Assembly (NCBI GenBank): GCA_900550865.1
Contig: URTM01000003.1
Coordinates: 1 to 64,000, forward strand
Reading direction: 5' to 3'
DNA from: an uncultured Dorea sp.
Lineage (GTDB): Bacteria > Bacillota > Clostridia > Lachnospirales > Lachnospiraceae
Length of the DNA: 64,000 nucleotides
In this document: in pieces, positions 34,535 through 42,879 of the stretch
Layout: each line of letters opens with the position of its first letter
How positions within the stretch are numbered: position 1 is the stretch's first letter
Notes under the pieces: model-generated
Database searches by the model: none
What the model was told of the DNA's origin: nothing
The model's input: only the letters and a program-made list of their open reading frames with translations
Translations under genes and position numbers: made by a program

Positions 34535-35740
34535 CTACCGAATCACTTCTTCTGCTATCTTCTGCCATGATATCCGGCTTACATCACACGTTTTCGTATT
34601 CCCGGCATCAATTGCAAGCTTCAAGGTCTCTGCCAGCCGCTGTTCAAATGCAGGAAGATCTTCTTCCACAGCTTCATCCGGTCCCTTCATCTTAGGAAGC
34701 TTCACGTATCGGATGTCTGCATCCGGCACCATATCCGCAAGCCACTCTGTAATCCCATCCAGTTCCGTCATCACCACACGGTCTCCGCATGCCAGGCTTT
34801 CGATCACCGTCAGCGGAAGTCCTTCATACATCGATGGCAGAACAAAGATATCACTCGCATTGTATAATTCTGCAAGCTTCGTCTGTGATACACATCCGGC
34901 AAACTTCACCGGATATCTGCAGGACCTTGCCATCTCTTTGATTTCTTCATATTCCTGCTGATTACCGGCACCTCCGGCAAGTGCCAGCTGTATCTGATCT
35001 TTCCCGTAATCCAGAAGATTCAGTGCACAGATCAGACTTTTCACACCTTTCTTCTGCGTAATTTTCCCCGCAAATATCAGGCGCGTCTGCCCGTCTTCTT
35101 TTCCGGATGTCAATTCTGATGTCCGTACTTCTGTCTTTTTAAATATCCGACTGTTATAGCCCGTTCCGATCACCGTCATCTTTTCGTCCGGCACCGGATA
35201 GACACGCTTAATCTTTTCCTTCTGCGCATCCTGTAACGCGAAGATCCGGTCCAGCTTCGGAATCTGCAGGCGGATAAATTCTCTTTGGAAAGAAATATTC
35301 TCCATCTGCCGCAGATCCGTGTTATGACAGAATCCATATATTTTTTTCTCCGGATAACGTTCTCTTACAAGTGCTGTCAGATAATACAGATGATGACATA
35401 AGATAATGTCCGGATTTTCTTTTTCCACTGCCCGATCCAGCACTTCCAGAAATGCATCCCGGAATTGTTCTGTCATATTCTCTGTCATATCCCGGTATCT
35501 GGTACTTGTATATGGCATCTCATCCGACATTCCCACTACCGGATACGGAAGTTTCTCCGATGAAAAATATACCGGATACACCGTTACCCCATCCGGCATC
35601 TCTATCCGGTCCTCTCTTGTGACGCCCGCCACTACAGCCTGTGAAACACCTGTCTCTGCCAGAGATCTTACCACCTCAGTCAGATAGACACCGCTTCCGG
35701 TACTGCCAGGCTTCTGCGCCGTGACACTTAGTACTCTCAT
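34535..35740 (-). CDS. Glycosyltransferase family 4
   Basis: 401 residues. Start at 35740 (MRVLSVTAQKPGSTGSGVYLTEVV), whose G-S-G-V-Y loop is the usual GT4 acceptor-side motif; the AGGAG site is 14 bases away, inside the end of folA. The donor region includes LIFAGKITQKKGVKSLICAL and YNASDIFVLPSMYEGLPLTVIESLACG with E-x7-E. It is not part of the EPS cluster. Its closeness to folA (stop 10 bases upstream) suggests co-transcription. Substrate unknown. Confidence 0.85.
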   Translation of the reverse strand: MRVLSVTAQKPGSTGSGVYLTEVVRSLAETGVSQAVVAGVTREDRIEMPDGVTVYPVYFSSEKLPYPVVGMSDEMPYTSTRYRDMTENMTEQFRDAFLEVLDRAVEKENPDIILCHHLYYLTALVRERYPEKKIYGFCHNTDLRQMENISFQREFIRLQIPKLDRIFALQDAQKEKIKRVYPVPDEKMTVIGTGYNSRIFKKTEVRTSELTSGKEDGQTRLIFAGKITQKKGVKSLICALNLLDYGKDQIQLALAGGAGNQQEYEEIKEMARSCRYPVKFAGCVSQTKLAELYNASDIFVLPSMYEGLPLTVIESLACGDRVVMTELDGITEWLADMVPDADIRYVKLPKMKGPDEAVEEDLPAFEQRLAETLKLAIDAGNTKTCDVSRISWQKIAEEVIR

Positions 35741-35750
35741 TTCTGATCTA

Positions 35751-36239
35751 TTATCTCCTCTCGTAGATTGTAAATACATATTCCAGATCAAAATAAGTCT
35801 GTTCGTCACTGATCTTCGTCATCTCCCATTCCGGATCTTCATCCAGATTCGGGAAATATGTATCTGCATCATATGCATGATCGATCTTTGTAATGTACGC
35901 CTTTGTACAATACGGAAGCAGCTGGCGGTAAATACTCTCCCCGCCGATCACAAAGATGTCCTCAGAGTCATATTTTTTTAATTCTTCCACCATCTCTTCT
36001 ACGGTATGTACAATAACGGTATCCTTCACCTTATAATTCTTATCCGTTGTAAGCACCACATTCACACGGTTCTTAAGCGGCTGTCCGCCCGGGAAGCTCT
36101 CCAGGGTCTTTCTTCCCATTGCTACTACTTTTCCTTTTGTCGTCTCACGGAAGAACTTCATATCCTGTGGGATACTTACCAGTAATTTATTCTCTTTTCC
36201 GATTGCCCAGTTCGAATCTACTGCAACGATCAAATTCAT
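35751..36239 (-). CDS. folA: Dihydrofolate reductase
   Basis: 162 residues, the family norm. Reduces dihydrofolate to tetrahydrofolate with NADPH. LIVAVDSNWAIGKENKLLVSIPQDMKFFRETT carries the active-site acidic residue. AMGRKTLESFPGGQPLKNRVNVVLT and FVIGGESIYRQLLPYC are the cofactor motifs. AAAGGAGG precedes the ATG. It follows thyA, whose reaction produces dihydrofolate, a functional pair. Confidence 0.95.
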   Translation of the reverse strand: MNLIVAVDSNWAIGKENKLLVSIPQDMKFFRETTKGKVVAMGRKTLESFPGGQPLKNRVNVVLTTDKNYKVKDTVIVHTVEEMVEELKKYDSEDIFVIGGESIYRQLLPYCTKAYITKIDHAYDADTYFPNLDEDPEWEMTKISDEQTYFDLEYVFTIYERR

Positions 36240-36324
36240 CGTCCGTACCTCCTTTTGTCTGTTCTCTTATTTCCTCTTATCTGTATATTTGTTACTTGTC
36301 CACGTTTCGTGTTTTTTACCATTC

Positions 36325-37173
36325 CTACACTGCGACCGGAATATTCTTGATCTGGTCATGTGTCTGATAATCGATCAGTTTCACATCGTCTCTTGTAAAC
36401 TGATAGAAATCTTTGACCTCCGGATTCAGCCAGAATTTCGGTGCCGGAAGCGGTTCACGACTGATCAGCTCCTCAATCATCGGTACATGTCTGTCGTAAA
36501 TATGCGCGTCTGCGATCACATGTACAAATTCCCCGGCTTCCATATCGCATACCTGCGCCAGCATATGGATCAGCACAGCATACTGACATACGTTCCAGTT
36601 ATTTGCCGCAAGGACATCATTGGATCTCTGATTCAGGATTGCATTCAGTGTCAGCTTGTCATGTCCCGGTTTTTTGGTCACATTAAATGTCATACTGTAT
36701 GCACACGGATACAGATTCATCTCGTGCAGGTCCTGATGTACATAGATATTTGTCATGATCCTTCTGCTGTATGGATTGTTCTTCAGATCATAGATCACAC
36801 GGTCTACCTGGTCAAACATACCTTCTTTATACTGATGCTTTACCCCCATCTGATATCCGTAAGCTTTTCCGATCGAACCATCCTCATCGGCCCAGCTGTC
36901 CCAGATATGGCTGTGAAGGTCGTTGATATTATTCGACTTCTGCTGCCAGATCCACAGAAGTTCATCTGTACAGCTCTTGATCGCTGTTCTCCGAAGTGTC
37001 AGTGCCGGAAATTCTTTCGAAAGATCATAGCGGTTCACTACACCGAATTTCTTGATCGTATATGCCGGGGTTCCGTCTTCCCACACCGGTCTTACCTTTT
37101 CTCCTCTGGTATCCGTACCGTTATCGATGATATCACGGCACATATTGATAAATACTTTATCTGCATAACTCAT
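36325..37173 (-). CDS. thyA: Thymidylate synthase (divergent ThyA)
   Basis: 282 residues. Methylates dUMP using methylene-tetrahydrofolate. The nucleophile sits in NLYPCAYSMTFN, where Ala follows Cys; E. coli ThyA has His there. QRSNDVLAANNWNVCQYAVLIHMLAQ and HVIADAHIYDRHVPMIEELI are the dUMP and folate-site blocks. This marks the divergent ThyA branch seen in some Firmicutes. It lies 85 bases upstream of folA in the same direction. Confidence 0.92.
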   Translation of the reverse strand: MSYADKVFINMCRDIIDNGTDTRGEKVRPVWEDGTPAYTIKKFGVVNRYDLSKEFPALTLRRTAIKSCTDELLWIWQQKSNNINDLHSHIWDSWADEDGSIGKAYGYQMGVKHQYKEGMFDQVDRVIYDLKNNPYSRRIMTNIYVHQDLHEMNLYPCAYSMTFNVTKKPGHDKLTLNAILNQRSNDVLAANNWNVCQYAVLIHMLAQVCDMEAGEFVHVIADAHIYDRHVPMIEELISREPLPAPKFWLNPEVKDFYQFTRDDVKLIDYQTHDQIKNIPVAV

Positions 37174-37208
37174 TTTTATCTCTCCTATCTCTCTGCCTGT
37201 AGTTCTGT

Positions 37209-37640
37209 CTACGGATCACTGATATTATAAAGCACACGTTCCAGCATCTTTTCCAATGCTGCGATTTCCTTTTTGCTCATCCCGATCGTAAGTCTCCGGT
37301 CGATCTTCTTGCGGTAATTATCCATCTTTTTCTGGATATCATATGCTTTTTCTGTCGGATAAATATTCTTACATCTCTTATCCTGATTACTTGGAACCGA
37401 CAGGATGAATCCTTTCTCATCCAGCCTTTTTAAGATGCCTGTCACCGTCGGATTCTTAAGACTCAACGCCTTCTCAATATCTTTCTGGTTCACGAATTCC
37501 TTACTGCTGCCAAGAAGGTAATCCAGCACCGCACACTGTGACGATGTAATTCCAATCCCGCGGAGCATGTTATTGAATTCCTTTTCGTAAATGTTATTAA
37601 TCTGTTTGAACATAAATCCAACGGGTAATCGTTCTTTCAT
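37209..37640 (-). CDS. MarR-family transcriptional regulator
   Basis: 143 residues. Winged helix DNA-binding core: ITSSQCAVLDYLLGS, then FVNQKDIEKALSLKNPTVTGILKRLDEKGFI and the wing SVPSNQDKRCKNIYPTEKA. It probably represses nearby genes in response to a ligand. Directly upstream is the 3' remnant of a MATE efflux gene, a common MarR partner, so its original target may have been lost. It is followed by thyA only 35 bases on. Confidence 0.9.
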   Translation of the reverse strand: MKERLPVGFMFKQINNIYEKEFNNMLRGIGITSSQCAVLDYLLGSSKEFVNQKDIEKALSLKNPTVTGILKRLDEKGFILSVPSNQDKRCKNIYPTEKAYDIQKKMDNYRKKIDRRLTIGMSKKEIAALEKMLERVLYNISDP

Positions 37641-37738
37641 CCTTTGTCTTCTCCCATTCCCCTGTAAGTATTATCCGTCCGGGGAACTTCACATACCCGG
37701 ACGGACTCATTCAATTTATTCTATCATATTCTAACACC

Positions 37739-37857
37739 CTATGCAATCGTATCCATCGCACGAAGCTCTTTTAGTGCAAATCCGATTGCAACAATTCCTG
37801 CTGCCACATCAGCGATTGGCCCGGCATACATCACACCATCGTTTCTTCGATACCCGC
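37739..37857 (-). pseudogene. MATE transporter 3' remnant
   Basis: The minus strand reads RRNDGVMYAGPIADVAAGIVAIGF then ALKELRAMDTIA and stop at 37739, which matches the last membrane segment of MATE drug/sodium antiporters. No start or upstream part exists; the hom terminator lies just behind it. The rest of 37641-37951 holds the MarR promoter region and that terminator. Confidence 0.65.
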
Positions 37858-37871
37858 CGGCGATTATAAAA

Positions 37872-37896
37872 GACGGAGCTTGTTACGGTCTCCGTC
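37872..37896 (-). terminator. Terminator of hom
   Basis: On the minus strand GACGGAG and CTCCGTC form a 7-bp stem followed by TTTTAT, 55 bases past the hom stop. Confidence 0.7.
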
Positions 37897-37951
37897 CTCT
37901 GAAAATATTCTGCTATTTATGCTTTTTTATTTATGCTTTTCTACTTATGCT

Positions 37952-39238
37952 CTAATATTCACGGATCACAGTTCCGATCTCCCGTGTCGTATCCATATCC
38001 ACCAGATGCTCCAGTGCGTCTTCGAGATGCTTTTCCTTTACCGCTTCTGTCACGATAACAAGTTCCGCCGCATCATCTGCTTTTGTCTTCTGGATAACTC
38101 TGGCAATACTTACCTTATGTACTCCGAATACGCTTGCGATTGCTGCGAGCACACCCGGTTTATTATCCACCAGCATACGGATGTAGAATTTATTCTTCAC
38201 TTCTTTAAAATCTTTTACCGGTGTATCACGATAACAGGTACAGCTGATCCTTCCCGTACAGTGGTACTGGATGTCACGGATCACATCGATCACATCACCC
38301 ATGATCGCACTGGCCGTCGGAAGTTCTCCCGCTCCACGTCCATAGAACATCGTATCATCTGCCGCGTCGGAATGCACGAATACTGCGTTAAAGGAATCTC
38401 TGACAGATGCAAGTGGATGCTCCTTCGGAATCATCATCGGATATACTGCAACTTCTATACCGCCTTCTGTATTATGCGCAACACCGAGCAGTTTGATCAC
38501 ATCACCGAATTCTTCTGCATACTCTACGTCTTTTGCCGTAATCTTCGTAATTCCTTCTGTATATACATCATCAAATGTCACTCTGGAATGGAATGCAATC
38601 GATGCCATGATCGCTACCTTACGTCCGGCATCCAGTCCTTCGATATCGGCTGTCGGGTCTGCCTCAGCATAGCCAAGCTCGGTAGCAAGTGCCAGTGCAT
38701 CGTCAAAATCCATGCCTTCTTCGATCATCTTGGTCAGGATAAAGTTCGTTGTACCATTGACAATACCAATGACTTCCTGAACCTCATTTGCCGCCAGACA
38801 CTGCTTCAGCGGACGGATGATCGGGATTGCTCCTGCTACAGCCGCCTCAAATAAGAAATCCACTCCGCTTTCTTCCGCAGCTTCCAGAAGTTCATGCCCG
38901 TGTGTTGCCACCAGATCCTTATTTGCAGTTACAACATTCTTTCCTGCATGCAGGGCTTCCAGGATCATGGTTTTTGCAGGCTCAATGCCGCCCATCACCT
39001 CGATCACGATCTCGATCTCATCATCGTTAATGATATCTTCCCACTTATCTGTTAAAAGAGACTGGTCTACGCCTTCTCTTTTCTTATTCATGTTATGTAC
39101 CAGTATCTTCTGGATCTTAAGACCTGCCCCGGCTTTCATCGCCATCTCATCTTTCTGGCGTTCTACAAGCTTATATACACCGCTGCCAACCGTTCCAAGT
39201 CCCAGAAGACCTGCTTTTACTACTCTTTCCTGATTCAT
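37952..39238 (-). CDS. hom: Homoserine dehydrogenase
   Basis: 428 residues. Reduces aspartate semialdehyde to homoserine for threonine and methionine synthesis. NAD-binding VKAGLLGLGTVGSGVYKLV, catalytic region IIRPLKQCLAANEVQEVIGIVNGTTNFIL, GYAEADPTADIEGLDAGRKVAIMA with the substrate lysine, and a C-terminal ACT domain from about residue 350 (VDNKPGVLAAIASVFGVHKVSIARVIQ) for feedback control. GAGG lies upstream of the start; the gene appears to be monocistronic. Confidence 0.95.
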   Translation of the reverse strand: MNQERVVKAGLLGLGTVGSGVYKLVERQKDEMAMKAGAGLKIQKILVHNMNKKREGVDQSLLTDKWEDIINDDEIEIVIEVMGGIEPAKTMILEALHAGKNVVTANKDLVATHGHELLEAAEESGVDFLFEAAVAGAIPIIRPLKQCLAANEVQEVIGIVNGTTNFILTKMIEEGMDFDDALALATELGYAEADPTADIEGLDAGRKVAIMASIAFHSRVTFDDVYTEGITKITAKDVEYAEEFGDVIKLLGVAHNTEGGIEVAVYPMMIPKEHPLASVRDSFNAVFVHSDAADDTMFYGRGAGELPTASAIMGDVIDVIRDIQYHCTGRISCTCYRDTPVKDFKEVKNKFYIRMLVDNKPGVLAAIASVFGVHKVSIARVIQKTKADDAAELVIVTEAVKEKHLEDALEHLVDMDTTREIGTVIREY

Positions 39239-39429
39239 CTTCTCACATCCTCGTTTTCTTGTTCACTCTCTTTTCGTTTTGCAACTACAGATATGTAATT
39301 TTATCTTTTCTGCAGTTTTGGCTTATACACACTTTAGTATAGCACAGTGGCACACAGAATTTCAATCCGATTCTATCTGTGCTCTTAAATTAATACAACA
39401 AAAAAAGACGTTGCAAACAGTCAATTCAG

Positions 39430-39502
39430 AGCGACAGACGGGACTCGAACCCGCGACCTCCACCTTGGCAAGGTGGCGTACTACCAACTGTACTACTATC
39501 GC
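39430..39502 (-). tRNA. tRNA-Gly (GCC)
   Basis: 73 bases. The acceptor arm GCGATAG pairs with CTGTCGC (one G-U). The anticodon loop is CTTGCCAAG with anticodon GCC, closed by CCACC/GGTGG. The T arm GCGGGTTCGAGTCCCGT is standard. No CCA is encoded. The stretch 39239-39735 holds otherwise only the hom promoter area and the aspS terminator. Confidence 0.97.
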
Positions 39503-39631
39503 ACATCAAGTATGTTTATTATTTTGTGTTCATCAGAACGATATTTAGTATATCGTAACTTTCTCATTATGTCAATATCTTTTTTCAAGTTTTTTGAATT
39601 TTTCTTTCTATCTGAAAACTCGGACAATTTT

Positions 39632-39673
39632 AAAATGTCAGGAACAGTCTTTTTTGATTGTTCCTGACATTTT
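39632..39673. terminator. Terminator downstream of aspS
   Basis: AAAATGTCAGGAACA (39632-39646) pairs perfectly with TGTTCCTGACATTTT (39659-39673), a 15-bp stem with T-run. It ends the leftward hisS-aspS operon. Confidence 0.85.
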
Positions 39674-39735
39674 AACCATTCTATTTTTCCAGAAAGCGCC
39701 GGCAGCTGCCTTTCCGCTTTCTATTCTGCCTTTCC

Positions 39736-41544
39736 TTACTCAGCGTCGTCTTTCTTCTCTTCTTTTGCCACTACTGCAATTCCGAGTTCTTCCAGCTGTT
39801 TTTCATCTACATGTCCCGGCGCTTCTGTCATCAGGTCAGATGCATCTTTCACCTTCGGGAATGCAATCACATCACGGATGCTGTCCTGTTTTGCCATCAG
39901 CATAACCAGACGGTCCAGTCCGTAAGCAAGTCCTGCGTGCGGCGGTACTCCATACTTGAATGCTGTCAGAAGGAATCCGAACTGCTCCTGAGCCTGCTCT
40001 TCTGTAAATCCAAGTACTTCGAACATCTTGCTCTGGATATCCTGATCAAAGATTCTGACACTTCCACCACCGATCTCATTACCATTTAAGACGATATCGT
40101 ATGCTTTCGCACGTACTCGTCCCGGATCACTGTCGATGTACTGAAGATCTTCTTCCATCGGCATTGTAAATGGATGGTGCATAGCTGTGAAGCGGTTCTG
40201 TTCTTCACTCCACTCAAGAAGCGGGAATTCTGTTACCCACAGGAATTTGTATTCGTTCTTATCAAGCAGATCCATCTGACGTGCAAGCTCCAGACGAAGT
40301 GCTCCAAGTGTATCCCATACAACTTTATTCTTATCTGCTGCAAATAATAACAGGTCGCCGTTCTCTCCGCCCATTGCCTCGATCAGTGCTTTCATCTCAT
40401 CATCTGTCATGAATTTGGCAAATGAAGATTTTACAGTTCCGTCTTCATGGATCGCAATATAAGCAAGTCCCTTTGCGCCATAGTCTTTTGCGAAATCAAC
40501 CAGCTTGTCGATCTTCTTGCGGGCCATTCCGCCCTGTCCTTTGGCATTGATACCACGGACGGTTCCACCATTTTCAATCGCATTCTTAAATACTACGAAT
40601 TCACAGTCTTTTACAACGTCTGTGACATTTGTCAGTTCCATACCGAAACGGATATCCGGCTTGTCAGAACCGAAACGGTCCATTGCTTCCTGCCATGTCA
40701 TTCTCCGGATCGGAAGAGATACTTCTACACCCAGTATTTCTTTGAATAATTTGGCAAGCAGTCTTTCATTTACCTCAATGACATCATCGACATCTACGAA
40801 AGATAACTCCATATCAATCTGTGTGAATTCCGGCTGGCGGTCTGCACGTAAGTCTTCGTCACGGAAGCATTTTGCGATCTGGAAATATCTGTCATATCCG
40901 GAGCACATCAGTAACTGCTTGAATAACTGTGGTGACTGTGGAAGTGCATAGAACTGTCCCTGCTGGATACGGCTAGGTACCAGATAATCTCTTGCTCCTT
41001 CCGGTGTACTCTTGATCAGGACCGGTGTCTCGATCTCAAGGAATCCTTCTTCTGCAAGGAACTGGCGTGTCAGGGTTGCCACTTTACTTCTCATCATCAG
41101 GTTACGCTGCAGATCCGGTCTTCTAAGGTCCAGATATCTGTATTTCAGACGTACTTCTTCTTTTGTCTTGGAATTTTCTTCAATGTGGAACGGAGGTGTC
41201 TCTGATTCAGAAAGAATACGGAGTTCTTCCGGAATTACTTCGATCTCACCTGTTGCAAGATGATCGTTCACTGCACCGGAACGCTTTGCAACAGTTCCGA
41301 CGATTGCTACTACATATTCTGCACGAAGCTTTGCTGCCTTTTCGATCAGTGCTGCTTCTGATTTTCCTTCTTCGAATACCACCTGGATAATACCGGAACG
41401 GTCTCTGACATCTACGAATACCAGACCACCTTTATTACGGTTCTTCTGTACCCATCCCATGATGGTTACTTTCTCTCCTACATTGGCTGCAGATAACTCT
41501 GCACATCTGTGGGTTCTTTTTAACCCTTTCATTGATTCTGCCAT
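39736..41544 (-). CDS. aspS: Aspartyl-tRNA synthetase
   Basis: 602 residues, bacterial type. N-terminal OB-fold (EKVTIMGWVQKNRNKGGLVFVDVRDRSG), class II core with motif 2 FRDEDLRADRQPEFTQIDMELSF, an inserted GAD domain at about 300-400, and motif 3 GLAYGLDRLVMLM. AAAGGAG precedes the ATG. It is the last gene of the hisS-aspS pair, followed by a strong terminator. Confidence 0.96.
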   Translation of the reverse strand: MAESMKGLKRTHRCAELSAANVGEKVTIMGWVQKNRNKGGLVFVDVRDRSGIIQVVFEEGKSEAALIEKAAKLRAEYVVAIVGTVAKRSGAVNDHLATGEIEVIPEELRILSESETPPFHIEENSKTKEEVRLKYRYLDLRRPDLQRNLMMRSKVATLTRQFLAEEGFLEIETPVLIKSTPEGARDYLVPSRIQQGQFYALPQSPQLFKQLLMCSGYDRYFQIAKCFRDEDLRADRQPEFTQIDMELSFVDVDDVIEVNERLLAKLFKEILGVEVSLPIRRMTWQEAMDRFGSDKPDIRFGMELTNVTDVVKDCEFVVFKNAIENGGTVRGINAKGQGGMARKKIDKLVDFAKDYGAKGLAYIAIHEDGTVKSSFAKFMTDDEMKALIEAMGGENGDLLLFAADKNKVVWDTLGALRLELARQMDLLDKNEYKFLWVTEFPLLEWSEEQNRFTAMHHPFTMPMEEDLQYIDSDPGRVRAKAYDIVLNGNEIGGGSVRIFDQDIQSKMFEVLGFTEEQAQEQFGFLLTAFKYGVPPHAGLAYGLDRLVMLMAKQDSIRDVIAFPKVKDASDLMTEAPGHVDEKQLEELGIAVVAKEEKKDDAE

Positions 41545-41613
41545 GTTATTTTATCTCCTTTATCTGCCTTCTCTTTTACACTATAAATACTCTATCGTAT
41601 GATAGTTCGGCCA

Positions 41614-42879
41614 TTATAAATTTTCCACGGAATCTGCATAACAGTCCACAATCTCTGTATAACCGTCTTCTGTCAGCTGTTCTTTCTGGAATTTCTTATT
41701 CTTCTTCATATTGACGATCAGAACCTGTTTTCCGGCCTGACGGTCTGCTTTTGCAAGTGACATCACTTTTAACAGGCCTTCTTTTTTCATCTTCTTCTCT
41801 AACAGATAAGCTTTCTTCTCTTTTACGGTCGGAACTTCATATCCGTTCTCCAGAAGCAGCATAACGATTCTCTCAAATCCGATTGAGAATCCACATGCAG
41901 GCGTATCCTGTCCGGTAAATTTACCGATCATCTTATCATAACGTCCGCCTCCGGCTACGGATCCGCCGAAGTCATCCATCGTTACTTCAAAGATCGTTCC
42001 TGTGTAATAAGACTGTCCTCTTACGAGTGTCGGGTCGAATTTGATATTGAATTCGCATTCCTTTGCTGTCTCAACACTGGAAATGATCATCTCCATGCTG
42101 TCTGCTGTCTCTTCGCTTAAGCAGTCTCCTAATTTTTCTTTCAGGAAACGGATACCTGTCACATCCGGTGCCACATCATTGAATAACTGAAGATACGTCT
42201 CTACATTTTCCTTGGCATATCCCATCTCTTCCAGTTCTTTTGCAACGCCTTCTGCTCCGATCTTGTCCATCTTATCCAGGATAATGAAGACTTCGTCATA
42301 GTCTTCCTCACGGAAACCACTATATGCAGCCATTGCCTTCAGGATGTTACGGTCATTGATACATACCGTGAAGTTCTGGAAGCTTAACTTTCCAAGCATT
42401 GCTGTGGTTGCAAGGATCAGTTCGATCTCTGCAAGATTTCCAGGTTCTCCTAAGATATCAATATCACACTGCATGAACTGTCTGAAGCGTCCCTTCTGCG
42501 GACGGTCTGCTCTCCATACATTACCGATCTGTAATGCTTTGAACGGTGCCGGAAGCTCATTCGAATGGTTCGCATAGTATCTGGCAAGCGGTACGGTAAG
42601 GTCGTAACGCAGACCTCCGTCTACCAGATCATTCTCTTCTTTTGCTGTATCGATCTTCAGCTTTTCTCCTCTTTTTAAGATCTTGAAGATCAGTTTCTCG
42701 TTATCTCCGCCCTGCTTGCTGCACAGGTTCTCGATATGTTCCACACACGGTGTCTCGATGGAACAGAATCCGTATGTCTTATACGTCTCTTTAATAAGTC
42801 CGATCAGGTAATCACGGATCTCCATCTCACGTGGGAGCATGTCTTTCATACCGGTAACCGGTTTCTTCTTTAATGCCAT
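41614..42879 (-). CDS. hisS: Histidyl-tRNA synthetase
   Basis: 421 residues from ATG 42879 (MALKKKPVTGMKDMLP), preferred over the ATG two codons upstream because AAAGGAG is seven bases away. Motif 2 NVWRADRPQKGRFRQFMQCDIDI, histidine-A region LVRGQSYYTGTIFEV, motif 3 CGFSIGFERIVMLLL. The C-terminal anticodon-binding region (from about 335) is short and atypical. It overlaps the end of hemZ by 10 bases, so translation is likely coupled. Confidence 0.94.
   Translation of the reverse strand: MALKKKPVTGMKDMLPREMEIRDYLIGLIKETYKTYGFCSIETPCVEHIENLCSKQGGDNEKLIFKILKRGEKLKIDTAKEENDLVDGGLRYDLTVPLARYYANHSNELPAPFKALQIGNVWRADRPQKGRFRQFMQCDIDILGEPGNLAEIELILATTAMLGKLSFQNFTVCINDRNILKAMAAYSGFREEDYDEVFIILDKMDKIGAEGVAKELEEMGYAKENVETYLQLFNDVAPDVTGIRFLKEKLGDCLSEETADSMEMIISSVETAKECEFNIKFDPTLVRGQSYYTGTIFEVTMDDFGGSVAGGGRYDKMIGKFTGQDTPACGFSIGFERIVMLLLENGYEVPTVKEKKAYLLEKKMKKEGLLKVMSLAKADRQAGKQVLIVNMKKNKKFQKEQLTEDGYTEIVDCYADSVENL

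Noticed and set aside
36289..37230. 313-codon plus-strand ORF opposite thyA
   Set aside because: Shadow of thyA; composition is biased to Cys, His and Ile as expected for an antisense reading.
37880..38854. 324-codon plus-strand ORF opposite hom
   Set aside because: Shadow frame of homoserine dehydrogenase, no start context or family motif.
39595..39680. Hairpin as small RNA
   Set aside because: The 15-bp stem with T-run directly follows aspS and is explained as its terminator.
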